Shown: in pieces, positions 22,953-31,153 of the stretch | How the letters are laid out: each line of letters starts with the position of its first letter | Numbering within the stretch: position 1 is the stretch's first letter | Assembly: GCF_014648695.1 (NCBI RefSeq) | Contig: NZ_BMRP01000003.1 | Span: forward strand, 169,010 to 218,842 | Direction: 5' to 3' | Source of the DNA: Streptomyces albospinus | GTDB lineage: Bacteria > Actinomycetota > Actinomycetes > Streptomycetales > Streptomycetaceae | Length of the DNA: 49,833 bases | Position numbers and translations under genes: made by a program | Notes under the pieces: model-generated | Database searches by the model: none | What the model was told of the DNA's origin: nothing | The model's input: only the letters and a program-made list of their open reading frames with translations

Positions 22953-23903
22953 CTACGCCCCGTCGTCGAGCAGCCGCCGCAGCCGCCGGGCCTGCCGCTC
23001 GGCGGTGCCGGGAGGGTTCCTCGGGTGCGCGGGGTCGTCGTCCGCGAGCAGGAAGACCCAGACCAACGCCAGCAGGGTCCGGCAGTCCCGGAGACGGGCC
23101 GCCTCGGCGGGGGTCAGCGGGAAGCGGTGCAGGAACGCGGCGGCATCGAACGGGCACGGCACCCAGGAGGCGACATGCTCGACGATCTCGGCGAGCTCGT
23201 AGGCCCGGTCACTGCGGCCGGACTCCTCGAAGTCGACGACCCGGACGCGGTGGCCGTCCCAGAGGTAGTTGGCGGAGTTGCCGTCGCCGGCCCCGAACAC
23301 GGCCGGGACGTCCGGCGGGATGCCGGGCGGCGCGTCCGGCGCGCCGAGCCCGGAGCCATCGAGCCACTCCGCTCCGGCCCGCAGCGCCCGGCGGACGGCC
23401 GGGGCCGCCCGCCGGTCCGGCAGCCGGGCATACCAGGCGCGCACCCGCCGGACGGTCTCCCGCTCGTGGCCGTGGCGCAGCGGCAGCCGCGCCAGTTCGG
23501 CGGACGGGAGCGCGCTGTGGACGGTGCGCACGGCCTGCGCCCAGGCGGTCAACTGCCGCTCCCCGAGCGGGTTTCCGCGCAGCGGGACGCCGGGGAGCCG
23601 GGACATCTCCAGGGCCGGCGGGTCGGCGGCAGCCACCGGGTCGTGGGCGCCGAGCAGGACGGGGGCCACACCGGGGGCGCGCCCGGCGAGCAGGGTCAGC
23701 GCGCGTCGTTCGCGTACGTAGGGGCCGGGCCCCTCCTCGACCCGGAAGCGTTTGACGACCCGGTCGGGGTGCAGGGCGACGTCATGGGTGCTCCACCGGA
23801 CGGCCCCGGTCGGCTCGCGGGCCGGGTCCAACGGGGCGTCCGGTGGCGGGTGTTGTCGAGCGGGCCGGCGCCGCTGGGGGTGGTGTCCGCCGTTCGGCCG
23901 CAT
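22953..23903 (-). CDS. Aminoglycoside phosphotransferase-fold protein with degenerate catalytic motif
   Basis: A protein of up to 316 residues with the APH/choline-kinase fold. ATP-lobe features include DRVVKRFRVEEG (Lys). The catalytic loop is GAGDGNSANYLW, matching HxDxxxxN except that the histidine is alanine. The metal-binding motif is VVDFEESG in place of DFG. The late helical region has YELAEIVEHV. It may phosphorylate a small metabolite, or its role may be altered by the loop change. The start is uncertain: ATG 23903 lacks a good ribosome binding site, and the first 35 residues are Pro/Arg-rich. It lies 55 bases after the HAD gene on the same strand. Confidence 0.8.
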   Translation of the reverse strand: MRPNGGHHPQRRRPARQHPPPDAPLDPAREPTGAVRWSTHDVALHPDRVVKRFRVEEGPGPYVRERRALTLLAGRAPGVAPVLLGAHDPVAAADPPALEMSRLPGVPLRGNPLGERQLTAWAQAVRTVHSALPSAELARLPLRHGHERETVRRVRAWYARLPDRRAAPAVRRALRAGAEWLDGSGLGAPDAPPGIPPDVPAVFGAGDGNSANYLWDGHRVRVVDFEESGRSDRAYELAEIVEHVASWVPCPFDAAAFLHRFPLTPAEAARLRDCRTLLALVWVFLLADDDPAHPRNPPGTAERQARRLRRLLDDGA

Positions 23904-23958
23904 CACCTGACGGTGGCAGGCGCGGCGGGCCGGGGCAAGGAGGGGACCGGCCCCGGCA

Positions 23959-24441
23959 TCAGGTCCGCCCGGACCGCTGCTGGGCTTCCCGGAGCGTCGC
24001 GGACGGGGGTGCCCAGCGCGCGCGGACGACCCGGAAGCCGGCCTCCTCACAGGCGTCGCAGACCAGTTCGTCGTCGTCGACGAGATGGCGTATCTCACGG
24101 TCGCGGGCCATCCGGCGCAGGATTTCCAGCTTGGTCTGCCGGGCCGGGCGGCGGTCCCGGTCGGGGCGCATCCACAGCGTGCCCTCGGGCAGGCCGTGCC
24201 GGGCGAGCCAGGCGAGGGTGTCGCGGCGGCAGCGCTCGGGGCGGCCGGTGAGGTAGACGACCTCGCAGTCCTCGGTGCTGCGCAGGGCCAGGGCGACGCC
24301 TTCGGGGAGGGGCGGGTCCTCGGTGGCGGCGGCGAAGAAGGCGGTCCAGTCGCGCGGCCTGCGGCGCAGCAGGTGCTGCCGGTGGCTGCTGTCGGCGAGG
24401 GTGCCGTCCAGGTCGAAGACCGCCAGGGGGCGCGTCGTCAT
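23959..24441 (-). CDS. HAD-superfamily phosphatase (polynucleotide 3'-phosphatase-like)
   Basis: A 160-residue HAD hydrolase. Motif I FDLDGTLADSSHR (residues 9-21) supplies both catalytic aspartates, motif II is VVYLTGRPE, a Lys is available in RQTKLEIL, and motif IV appears as LVDDDELVCDAC. The short cap and RPDRDRRPARQTKLEIL resemble the 3'-phosphatase domain of T4 polynucleotide kinase, but no kinase half is fused or adjacent. A nucleotidase or metabolite phosphatase is equally possible. It is downstream of the HxlR gene by 38 bases on the same strand, so probably co-transcribed. GGAGG lies 11 bases before the ATG. Confidence 0.82.
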   Translation of the reverse strand: MTTRPLAVFDLDGTLADSSHRQHLLRRRPRDWTAFFAAATEDPPLPEGVALALRSTEDCEVVYLTGRPERCRRDTLAWLARHGLPEGTLWMRPDRDRRPARQTKLEILRRMARDREIRHLVDDDELVCDACEEAGFRVVRARWAPPSATLREAQQRSGRT

Positions 24442-24479
24442 GAAGGGGTCGTCCTCCAGAGGGGGAAGGGGGCGAGGGC

Positions 24480-25136
24480 TCAGGCGAGCGGTGCGGGCGC
24501 GGGCCGGCCTTCGGGGTGCGTGAGCGCGATACGGCCGGTGTCGATGGCCTGTGCGAGCGAGAGCCGATCGTACGCGAGGGCGGCGCACGTCGCGGCGTCC
24601 AAGGCGAGGCGGACGTCGGGGAGTTCGGCGGGTCCGTCGGCGTAGGCGGGGGTGGCGGGCTCCCCTTCCTCACCGCGGGGGCCGAGGGTGATGTGGAACG
24701 CGCCTTCGTCCAGGGCGACGTCGATGACGCGCACCGCGCCGTCCGCGAAGTGCCGGGCCAGCCGCGCCATGAGCGGCACGGCGAACCAGTGGGCGCGGAC
24801 CGCGTCCGTGGGGCGCTGCTCGCCGAGGGCGGGGGCGCCCCAGTCGGCGAGGGCGGTCAGGGCCGGGAGCAGGGCGTGCCCGCGCGCGGTGAGTTCGTAG
24901 ACGTAGGCGGCGCCGGGCGGCGGGAGGCGGCGGCGGGTGAGCAGGCCGTCGCGCTCCATGTCCTTGAGGCGGGAGGCGAGCATGTCGGTGCTGACCCCGG
25001 GCAGGTCGGCGTGCAGGTCCGTGTAGCGCCGGGAGCCGCCCAGGAGCTCCCGGACGATCAGCAGAGTCCAGCGGTCGCCGACGGCGTCCAGGGCTCGGGC
25101 GATGGCGCAGTACTGGTCATAGCTTCGGCGCGGCAT
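24480..25136 (-). CDS. HxlR-family winged-helix regulator with SCP2-like C-terminal domain
   Basis: A 218-residue transcription factor. The N-terminal HxlR domain has the single cysteine start YDQYCAIARALDAVGDRWTL, the recognition helix LPGVSTDMLASRLKDMERDG and the wing. Residues about 115-210 form an SCP2-like sterol-carrier-type domain (VDVALDEGAFHITLG), which could bind a hydrophobic effector. It is divergent from the aminotransferase with two matching palindromes between the start codons, so it very probably regulates itself and the aminotransferase. Confidence 0.9.
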   Translation of the reverse strand: MPRRSYDQYCAIARALDAVGDRWTLLIVRELLGGSRRYTDLHADLPGVSTDMLASRLKDMERDGLLTRRRLPPPGAAYVYELTARGHALLPALTALADWGAPALGEQRPTDAVRAHWFAVPLMARLARHFADGAVRVIDVALDEGAFHITLGPRGEEGEPATPAYADGPAELPDVRLALDAATCAALAYDRLSLAQAIDTGRIALTHPEGRPAPAPLA

Positions 25137-25157
25137 GACACCAGGATAGACATGTGG

Positions 25158-25191
25158 TTGGATTTTCCAAGTTCAAAGTTGGGAAAACCAA
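25158..25191. promoter_or_regulatory. Paired 13-bp palindromic operators, 21 bp apart
   Basis: TTGGATTTTCCAA (25158-25170) and TTGGGAAAACCAA (25179-25191) are both palindromes with the same TTGG...CCAA arms. Their start-to-start spacing is 21 bases, two helical turns. They stand in the A/T-rich centre of the 112-base HxlR/aminotransferase divergent promoter. Two HxlR dimers on one face of the DNA would cover both promoters. Confidence 0.75.
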
Positions 25192-25248
25192 GTACGGTGT
25201 CGACCACTGCCGCACCACGCGGCGGGCGAGAGACCGGGAGGCCGCCGC

Positions 25249-26460
25249 ATGCAGTTCAAGCAGTCCAGCAAGATGGCCGACGTCTGCTACGAGATCCGCG
25301 GGCCGGTGATCGAGCACGCCAACGCGCTGGAGGAGGCGGGCCACAGCGTGCTGCGGCTGAACACCGGCAATCCGGCGCTGTTCGGCTTCGAATGCCCCGA
25401 AGAGATCCTCCAGGACATGATGCGCAACCTCTCCCGCGCACACGGCTACACGGATTCCCGCGGCATCCTCTCGGCCCGGCGGGCGGTCGCCCAGCGCTAT
25501 CAGGACGCCGGGCTGCCGGACGTGGACGTCGATGACGTCTATCTCGGCAACGGCGTCTCGGAGCTGGTCTCCATGGCCGTCCAGGCGCTGCTCGACGACG
25601 GCGACGAGGTGCTGATCCCGGCGCCGGACTTCCCCCTCTGGACAGCGGTCACCACCCTTGCCGGCGGCAAGGCGGTGCACTACCTCTGCGACGAGTCCGC
25701 CGACTGGCTGCCGGACCTCGACGACCTCGCCTCGAAGATCACCGACCGGACCCGGGCGATGGTCATCATCAACCCCAACAACCCGACGGGCGCCGTCTAT
25801 CCGCGGGAGCTGCTGGAGGGCATGCTCGATCTGGCCCGCCGCCACCACCTGATGGTCTTCGCGGACGAGATCTACGACCGGATCCTGTACGACGACGAGG
25901 TCCACCACCACGCCGCCGTCCTCGCACCCGACCTGGTGTGCCTGACCTTCAGCGGGCTGTCCAAGTCCTACCGGGTGGCCGGGTTCCGCTCCGGCTGGCT
26001 GGTCGTCTCCGGGCCCAAGGAGCACGCCGCGGACTATCTGGAGGGGCTGGGCACCCTCGCCTCGATGCGGCTGTGTCCGAACGCCCCGGCGCAGTACGCG
26101 ATCCAGGCGGCGCTCGGCGGCCGGCAGAGCATCCGGGACCTGGTGCTGCCGGGCGGCCGGCTGCGCGAGCAGCGCGACCGGGCCTGGGAGCGGCTGAACG
26201 AGATCCCGGGCGTCTCCTGCGTGAAGCCCAGGGGCGCGCTCTACGCGTTCCCGCGCCTCGACCCCGCCGTGCACAAGATCCACGACGACGAGAAGTTCGT
26301 GCTCGACCTGCTGCTGCGGGAGAAGATCCAGGTCGTCCAGGGCACCGGCTTCAGCTGGCCGCGCCCGGACCACTTCCGGATCCTCACCCTGCCGCACGCG
26401 GACGACCTCGACGCGGCGATCAGCCGGATCGGGCGCTTCCTGGCGGGGTACCGGCAGTAA
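25249..26460 (+). CDS. PLP-dependent aminotransferase (AlaA-like, class I/II)
   Basis: A 403-residue fold-type I aminotransferase. MQFKQSSKMADVCYEIRGP and the following start are typical of the alanine-synthesising AlaA group. The PLP phosphate and ring contacts are in YLGNGVSEL, NPNNPTGAVY and ADEIYDR. The Schiff-base lysine is in FSGLSKSYRVAGFRSGW, and the carboxylate Arg is in FRILTLP. It should transfer an amino group from glutamate to pyruvate or a similar 2-oxo acid in the cytoplasm. The divergent HxlR regulator and double operator suggest controlled expression. It is unlikely to replace the missing EgtE lyase, because motifs are those of a transaminase. Confidence 0.93.
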   Translation: MQFKQSSKMADVCYEIRGPVIEHANALEEAGHSVLRLNTGNPALFGFECPEEILQDMMRNLSRAHGYTDSRGILSARRAVAQRYQDAGLPDVDVDDVYLGNGVSELVSMAVQALLDDGDEVLIPAPDFPLWTAVTTLAGGKAVHYLCDESADWLPDLDDLASKITDRTRAMVIINPNNPTGAVYPRELLEGMLDLARRHHLMVFADEIYDRILYDDEVHHHAAVLAPDLVCLTFSGLSKSYRVAGFRSGWLVVSGPKEHAADYLEGLGTLASMRLCPNAPAQYAIQAALGGRQSIRDLVLPGGRLREQRDRAWERLNEIPGVSCVKPRGALYAFPRLDPAVHKIHDDEKFVLDLLLREKIQVVQGTGFSWPRPDHFRILTLPHADDLDAAISRIGRFLAGYRQ

Positions 26461-26505
26461 CCGCGGGGCGGGCGGCCGTCGCCCTCCCGGCGGCGGTCGC
26501 ATGAC

Positions 26506-26525
26506 ACCCGAACGGGCGTACGGGT
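26506..26525. terminator. Weak hairpin after the aminotransferase
   Basis: ACCCG (26506-26510) pairs with CGGGT (26521-26525), followed by a short TTCTT. It lies in the 210-base gap before egtA. The same gap holds a 16-base dyad, CCGGTCC-CA-GGACCGG (26556-26571). No other element is visible there. Confidence 0.35.
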
Positions 26526-26670
26526 TTCTTCGTGCCCAACCCCCGCTTCACCAGGCCGGTCCCAGGACCGGGGCCACCGGCGACCGGTAGGCGCTCTTGA
26601 GCGCATCGCCCGCAGGGGCTTAGGTGGAGGGCGGCAATCCAGCCGCCGCCCCGGAGGGGAGAAGGAAGCC

Positions 26671-28008
26671 ATGCGTGTACGGCCGGCAGCGTCGGAAGCG
26701 GAACTTGAGGCTCACCTGCACGGGATATGTTTCAAAACGGGACCACCGCGCCGCATCGGGGTCGAGATCGAGTTCCTGGTCCATGACGCGCGCAACCCCC
26801 GATGTCCGGTCGAACCGTCCCGGATGCGCGCCGCGGCAGCCGCGCTGCGCGCCCTGCCCCTCCATTCCTCCCTCAGCTTCGAACCCGGCGGCCAGCTGGA
26901 GCTCAGCTCGCTGCCCGCCACCTCGCTCAGCGCCTGCGTCGCGTCCGTCACGGACGATCTGGCACAGGTCCGGCCCACGATGCGGGGCCTGGGCCTCGGC
27001 ATCGCGGGCCATGGCCACAATCCGTGGCACTCCCCCCGGCGGATCCTCAACGAACCGCGCTATGACGCCATGGAGGCGTATCTCGACCGCTGGGGACCGG
27101 CCGGGCGCTCCATGATGTGCGCCACCGCGTCCGTACAGGTCTGCGTCGACGCCGGGTACGAGGAGCCGGGTCCGCTGGGGCTCGGCCGGCGGTGGGTGCT
27201 GGCGCATCTGCTGGGCGCGGTGCTGTCCGCCGCGTTCGCCAACTCGCCGGTCAGCGAGGGGTGCCCGACCGGCTTCCGCACCACCCGCCAGGTCGTCTGG
27301 TCGCAGCTCGACCCGGGCCGGACGCTCGCCCCGCCGCTGGGTCCCGACCCGCGCGCCGCGTGGGCCCGCTATGTGCTGGACGCCCCGGTGATGTGCATCC
27401 GCAGCGCGGACGGCCCCTGGGACGCGCCGGAGGGCCTCACCTTCCGCAAGTGGATCCGCACCGGCGTGCCCCGGCCCCCGACCCGGGAGGATCTCGACTA
27501 CCACGTCACCACCCTCTTCCCGCCCGTCCGGCCGCGCGGCCATCTGGAGCTGCGCATGATCGACGCGCAGCCGGGCGACGCCGGGTGGATGGTGCCGCTG
27601 GCCGTCACGGCGGCGCTGTTCGACGATCCGGAGGCGTCCGAGCACGCCTACCGGATCGTCAAACCCCTCGCGGAGACGGCGGGTTCGCATCCCGCGCCGC
27701 GGAATCCGCTGTGGCGGCGGGCGGCCCGGGGCGCGCTGACCGACCCCGAGCTGCACACCGCCGCGGTGGCCTGTTTCACCGCGGCGCAGGAGGCGCTGCC
27801 CCGGCTGGGCGCCCCGGCCGGCGTCCGCGCGGCGGTCGCGGAGTTCACCGAGCGCTACGTGGCGCGCGGCCGGTGCCCCGCGGACGACCATCTCGACGCG
27901 CTCCACGCCGCGGACGCCACCGGCCCTACCGACCACGGCTACGCCGACGACGGTGCCCCCGGCACCGCGGCCGAGAGCCGTCTCGCCCTTGGGAAGGACA
28001 GCCAGTGA
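26671..28008 (+). CDS. egtA: Glutamate-cysteine ligase EgtA (ergothioneine biosynthesis)
   Basis: A 445-residue ligase that makes gamma-glutamylcysteine, the sulfur donor for ergothioneine. The GCS2-type active site is seen in RIGVEIEFLVHD near residue 30, FEPGGQLELSS near 80 and GHGHNPW near 120, and HLELRMIDAQPGD follows near 300. The ATG follows a strong purine-rich ribosome binding site. The final TGA overlaps the GTG of egtB. It is the first gene of a tight egtABCD operon, which supports assignment to ergothioneine rather than glutathione synthesis. The last 30 residues are loosely conserved. Confidence 0.94.
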   Translation: MRVRPAASEAELEAHLHGICFKTGPPRRIGVEIEFLVHDARNPRCPVEPSRMRAAAAALRALPLHSSLSFEPGGQLELSSLPATSLSACVASVTDDLAQVRPTMRGLGLGIAGHGHNPWHSPRRILNEPRYDAMEAYLDRWGPAGRSMMCATASVQVCVDAGYEEPGPLGLGRRWVLAHLLGAVLSAAFANSPVSEGCPTGFRTTRQVVWSQLDPGRTLAPPLGPDPRAAWARYVLDAPVMCIRSADGPWDAPEGLTFRKWIRTGVPRPPTREDLDYHVTTLFPPVRPRGHLELRMIDAQPGDAGWMVPLAVTAALFDDPEASEHAYRIVKPLAETAGSHPAPRNPLWRRAARGALTDPELHTAAVACFTAAQEALPRLGAPAGVRAAVAEFTERYVARGRCPADDHLDALHAADATGPTDHGYADDGAPGTAAESRLALGKDSQ

Positions 28009-29330
28009 CCACCGATTCCGAGTCGCTCCGGGAGCGCGCGGCGGCGGCACTGCTCGCCGCCCGCGACCGCACCCGCCTGCTGACCACCTGCGTCGAGGAC
28101 CCCGAGCTCGTCGCCCAGCACTCCCCGTTGATGTCCCCGCTGGTGTGGGACCTGGCCCACATCGGCAACCAAGAGGAGCAGTGGCTGCTGCGCACCGTCG
28201 GCGGCCGGGACGCGCTCCGCCCGGACATCGACTCGGTCTACGACGCCTTCGAGCATCCGCGCGCCGAGCGCCCCACCTTGCCGCTGCTGGGACCCGCCGA
28301 GGCGCACGGCTATGTCGCCGAGGTCCGCGGCCGGGTGCTGGACATCCTGGAGCGCACCCCGCTGCACGGCGGACCGCTGCTGGACTCCGGCTTCGCCTTC
28401 GGGATGATCGCGCAGCATGAACAGCAGCACGACGAGACGATGCTGATCACTCATCAGCTCCGTCAGGGGCCCGCCGTGCTCACCGCGCCGGAGCCCCCGG
28501 CGGCCCCCGGCATCTCGCTGCCGTCCGAAGTCCTCATACCCGGCGGGCCGTTCACCATGGGCACCTCCACGGAGCCCTGGGCGCTGGACAACGAGCGGCC
28601 CGCGCACCGCCGGGAGGTGGCCGCCTTCCTGCTCGACACCGCCCCGGTCGGCAACGGCGCCTACCAGCGTTTCATCGAGGACGGCGGCTACGAGGACCCG
28701 CGCTGGTGGGCCCCGGAGGGCTGGGCGCAGGTGCGCGAACACCGGCTGCGGGCCCCGCTGTTCTGGCGGCGCGAGGGCAACCAGTGGCTGCGCCGCCGGT
28801 TCGGGGTGACCGAGCCGGTGCCGCCGGACGAGCCGGTGCTGCACGTCAGTTGGTACGAGGCGGACGCCTATGCGCGCTGGGCCGGACGCCGGCTGCCCAC
28901 CGAGGCCGAATGGGAGAAGGCGGCCCGGCACGACCCGGCGACCGGGCGGGCGATGCGCTACCCGTGGGGCGACGAGGATCCGACCCCGGTGCACGCCAAC
29001 CTCGGCCAGCGGCATCTGCGCCCGGCCCCGGTGGGCAGCTACCCGGAAGGCCAGTCGCCGCTCGGCGTACACCAGTTGATCGGCGATGTGTGGGAGTGGA
29101 CGGCGAGCGACTTCCTCCCCTACCCCGGCTTCGCGGCCTTCCCCTACCGGGAGTACTCGGAGGTGTTCTTCGGCAGCGCGTACAAGGTGCTGCGCGGCGG
29201 ATCCTTCGCGGTCGACCCGGTGGCCTGCCGGGGCACCTTCCGCAACTGGGACCTGCCGATCCGGCGGCAGATCTTCGCCGGGTTCCGCACCGCCCGGGAC
29301 GCCGGCCCCGACGCCCCGAGCACTCTCTGA
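28005..29330 (+). CDS. egtB: EgtB, sulfoxide synthase (ergothioneine biosynthesis)
   Basis: A 441-residue non-haem iron enzyme that couples gamma-glutamylcysteine to hercynine with oxygen. The N-terminal DinB-like domain supplies the three iron-binding histidines: one in DLAHIGNQEEQ and two in AQHEQQHDE. The C-terminal formylglycine-generating-enzyme-like domain is clear from IPGGPFTMGTS, RLPTEAEWEKAAR and GDVWEWTASDF. The GTG start overlaps the egtA stop (GTGA), and its stop touches the egtC start (TGATG). Length and domain order match mycobacterial EgtB. Confidence 0.95.
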   Translation: MTTDSESLRERAAAALLAARDRTRLLTTCVEDPELVAQHSPLMSPLVWDLAHIGNQEEQWLLRTVGGRDALRPDIDSVYDAFEHPRAERPTLPLLGPAEAHGYVAEVRGRVLDILERTPLHGGPLLDSGFAFGMIAQHEQQHDETMLITHQLRQGPAVLTAPEPPAAPGISLPSEVLIPGGPFTMGTSTEPWALDNERPAHRREVAAFLLDTAPVGNGAYQRFIEDGGYEDPRWWAPEGWAQVREHRLRAPLFWRREGNQWLRRRFGVTEPVPPDEPVLHVSWYEADAYARWAGRRLPTEAEWEKAARHDPATGRAMRYPWGDEDPTPVHANLGQRHLRPAPVGSYPEGQSPLGVHQLIGDVWEWTASDFLPYPGFAAFPYREYSEVFFGSAYKVLRGGSFAVDPVACRGTFRNWDLPIRRQIFAGFRTARDAGPDAPSTL

Positions 29331-30085
29331 TGTGCCGTCATATGGCGTATCTGGGACCGGAGATACCGTTCGGCCAGATCGTGCTGGCACCGCCGAACGG
29401 GCTCTACCGGCAGTCCTGGGCGCCGCGCCGCCAGCGGCACGGCACGGTCAACGCGGACGGCTTCGGCGTCGGCTGGTACGCGCCCGGCGACCCCCTTCCC
29501 GCCCGCTACCGCCGGGCCGGGCCGATCTGGGCCGACGAGCAGCTGCCGGACCTGGCCCGGGTGGTCCGCACCGGCGCGCTGCTCGCCGCCGTACGGGACG
29601 CGACCGTGGCCGGCGCGGACGCCGAGGCGGCAGCCGCGCCGTTCGCCGCGGACCGGTTTCTCTTCAGCCACAACGGCGCGGTGGCCGGCTGGCCGGACAC
29701 GCTCGCCCCGCTGGCGGCCGAGCTGCCGGCCGTGGAGCTGCTCCGCCTCCAGGCGCGCTGCGACACCGCGTTCCTGTGGGCGCTGGTCCGGCACCGGCTG
29801 GCGCTCGGCGACGACGTGGGCGAGGCGCTGGCCGGCACCGTCCGGGCGGTGGCGCGGGCCGCGCCCGGCTCCCGGCTCAACCTGCTGCTGACCGACGGCA
29901 CCGCCATCGCCGCCACCTCGTGGGGCGACACCCTGTGCCACCTGGCCGTTCCCGGCGGCGGCCGGGTCGTCGCCTCCGAGCCCTACGACGATTCCCCCCA
30001 CTGGACCGAGGTCCCCGACCGCACGCTGCTGTGCGCCACCCGCACCGGCGTCCACCTCACCCCGCTCAAGGAGCCCGCAACGTGA
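29330..30085 (+). CDS. egtC: EgtC, gamma-glutamyl hercynylcysteine sulfoxide amidohydrolase
   Basis: A 251-residue class II glutamine-amidotransferase-type hydrolase that removes the gamma-glutamyl group from the EgtB product. Cys2 (MCRHMAYLG) is the N-terminal nucleophile once Met1 is removed. VNADGFGVGWYA, FSHNGAVAGW and RCDTAFLWAL are the matching active-site and glutamate-binding segments. It begins with TGATG directly on the egtB stop and ends in GTGA with egtD, so all four egt genes are translationally chained. Confidence 0.95.
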   Translation: MCRHMAYLGPEIPFGQIVLAPPNGLYRQSWAPRRQRHGTVNADGFGVGWYAPGDPLPARYRRAGPIWADEQLPDLARVVRTGALLAAVRDATVAGADAEAAAAPFAADRFLFSHNGAVAGWPDTLAPLAAELPAVELLRLQARCDTAFLWALVRHRLALGDDVGEALAGTVRAVARAAPGSRLNLLLTDGTAIAATSWGDTLCHLAVPGGGRVVASEPYDDSPHWTEVPDRTLLCATRTGVHLTPLKEPAT

Positions 30086-31044
30086 GCCCCCTCAGCATCA
30101 CCCGCACCCTCCCCGCCGATGCCACCGCCGCCGCGCTCCGCGCCGACGTCTCCCAAGGGCTGGCCGGCACGCCCAAGCAGCTCCCGCCCAAGTGGTTCTA
30201 CGACGCCCGCGGCAGCGAGCTGTTCGACGAGATCACCACGCTCCCCGAGTACTACCCCACCCGCGCCGAACGCGAGATCCTGCTCGCCGTCGCCGACCGG
30301 ATCGCCGCGGCCACCCGCGCCCGCACCCTCATCGAACTGGGCTCCGGCTCGTCCGACAAGACCCGCCATCTGCTGCGGGCACTGACCGATCTGGACACCT
30401 ATCTCCCCATCGACGTCAGCGAGTCGGCGCTGCGAGCGGCCGGCGAGGCACTGCTCGCCGAGCACCCGGGCCTCACCGTGCACGCGCTGGTCGCCGACTT
30501 CCAGCAGGGCATCGCGCTGCCGCCGACGCCCGGCCCCCGGCTGCTGGCCTTCCTCGGCGGCACCATCGGCAACCTGCTCCCGGACGAGCGCGCGGACTTC
30601 CTGCGCTCCGTCCACGACCTGCTCTCCCCCGGCGACGCCCTGCTGCTGGGCACCGACCTGGTCAAGGACGAGGCCACGCTGGTCGCCGCGTACGACGACG
30701 CGCGCGGGGTGACCGCCGCCTTCAACAAGAACGTCCTGGAGGTCATCAACCGGGAGCTGGGCGGCGACTTCGACCCGGCGGACTTCGACCATGTCGCGCT
30801 CTGGAACCCGGAGTGCGAATGGATCGAGATGCGACTGCGGGCCCGCGAGGAACTGACCGTGAAGATCCCGGGGATCGATCTGGCCGTGCCGTTCGCGGCC
30901 GGCGAGGAGGTCCGGACCGAGGTCTCGGCGAAGTTCCGGAAGGACCGGGTGCAGGCCGAACTCCACTCCGCCGGCCTGGAGTTGACGGAGTGGTGGACGG
31001 ACAGCGCGGGCCGGTTCGCACTGTCCCTCGCGGTCCGGAACTGA
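30082..31044 (+). CDS. egtD: EgtD, L-histidine N-alpha-methyltransferase
   Basis: A 320-residue SAM-dependent enzyme that trimethylates histidine to hercynine, the first step of the pathway. PPKWFYDARGSELFDEITTL is the family opening. The SAM motif is IELGSGSSDKTRHLL near residue 90, followed by YLPIDVSESAL. FLGGTIGNL and YDDARGVTAAFNKNVL carry histidine-binding residues. The GTG start overlaps the egtC stop. It is the last gene of the operon; no egtE-like PLP lyase follows, which is usual for Streptomyces. Confidence 0.96.
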   Translation: MSPLSITRTLPADATAAALRADVSQGLAGTPKQLPPKWFYDARGSELFDEITTLPEYYPTRAEREILLAVADRIAAATRARTLIELGSGSSDKTRHLLRALTDLDTYLPIDVSESALRAAGEALLAEHPGLTVHALVADFQQGIALPPTPGPRLLAFLGGTIGNLLPDERADFLRSVHDLLSPGDALLLGTDLVKDEATLVAAYDDARGVTAAFNKNVLEVINRELGGDFDPADFDHVALWNPECEWIEMRLRAREELTVKIPGIDLAVPFAAGEEVRTEVSAKFRKDRVQAELHSAGLELTEWWTDSAGRFALSLAVRN

Positions 31045-31153
31045 CATCCGGCTGCCCCGCCCTCCGTCGATGTGATTCGATGCCCCGATCGTGTGTTCGT
31101 GCGCTCCAGGGCGCGCGGTCGGTCGCACACGGACTCGGCGGAGGGGCAGGGGC

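Noticed and set aside
25249..26460. The aminotransferase as a stand-in for EgtE
   Set aside because: Its motifs fit an alanine-type transaminase, it has its own divergent regulator and operators, and a 210-base gap with hairpins separates it from egtA.
26556..26571. CCGGTCC-CA-GGACCGG as a terminator of the aminotransferase
   Set aside because: The 2-base loop cannot form a normal hairpin. It is kept only as a possible operator-like dyad.
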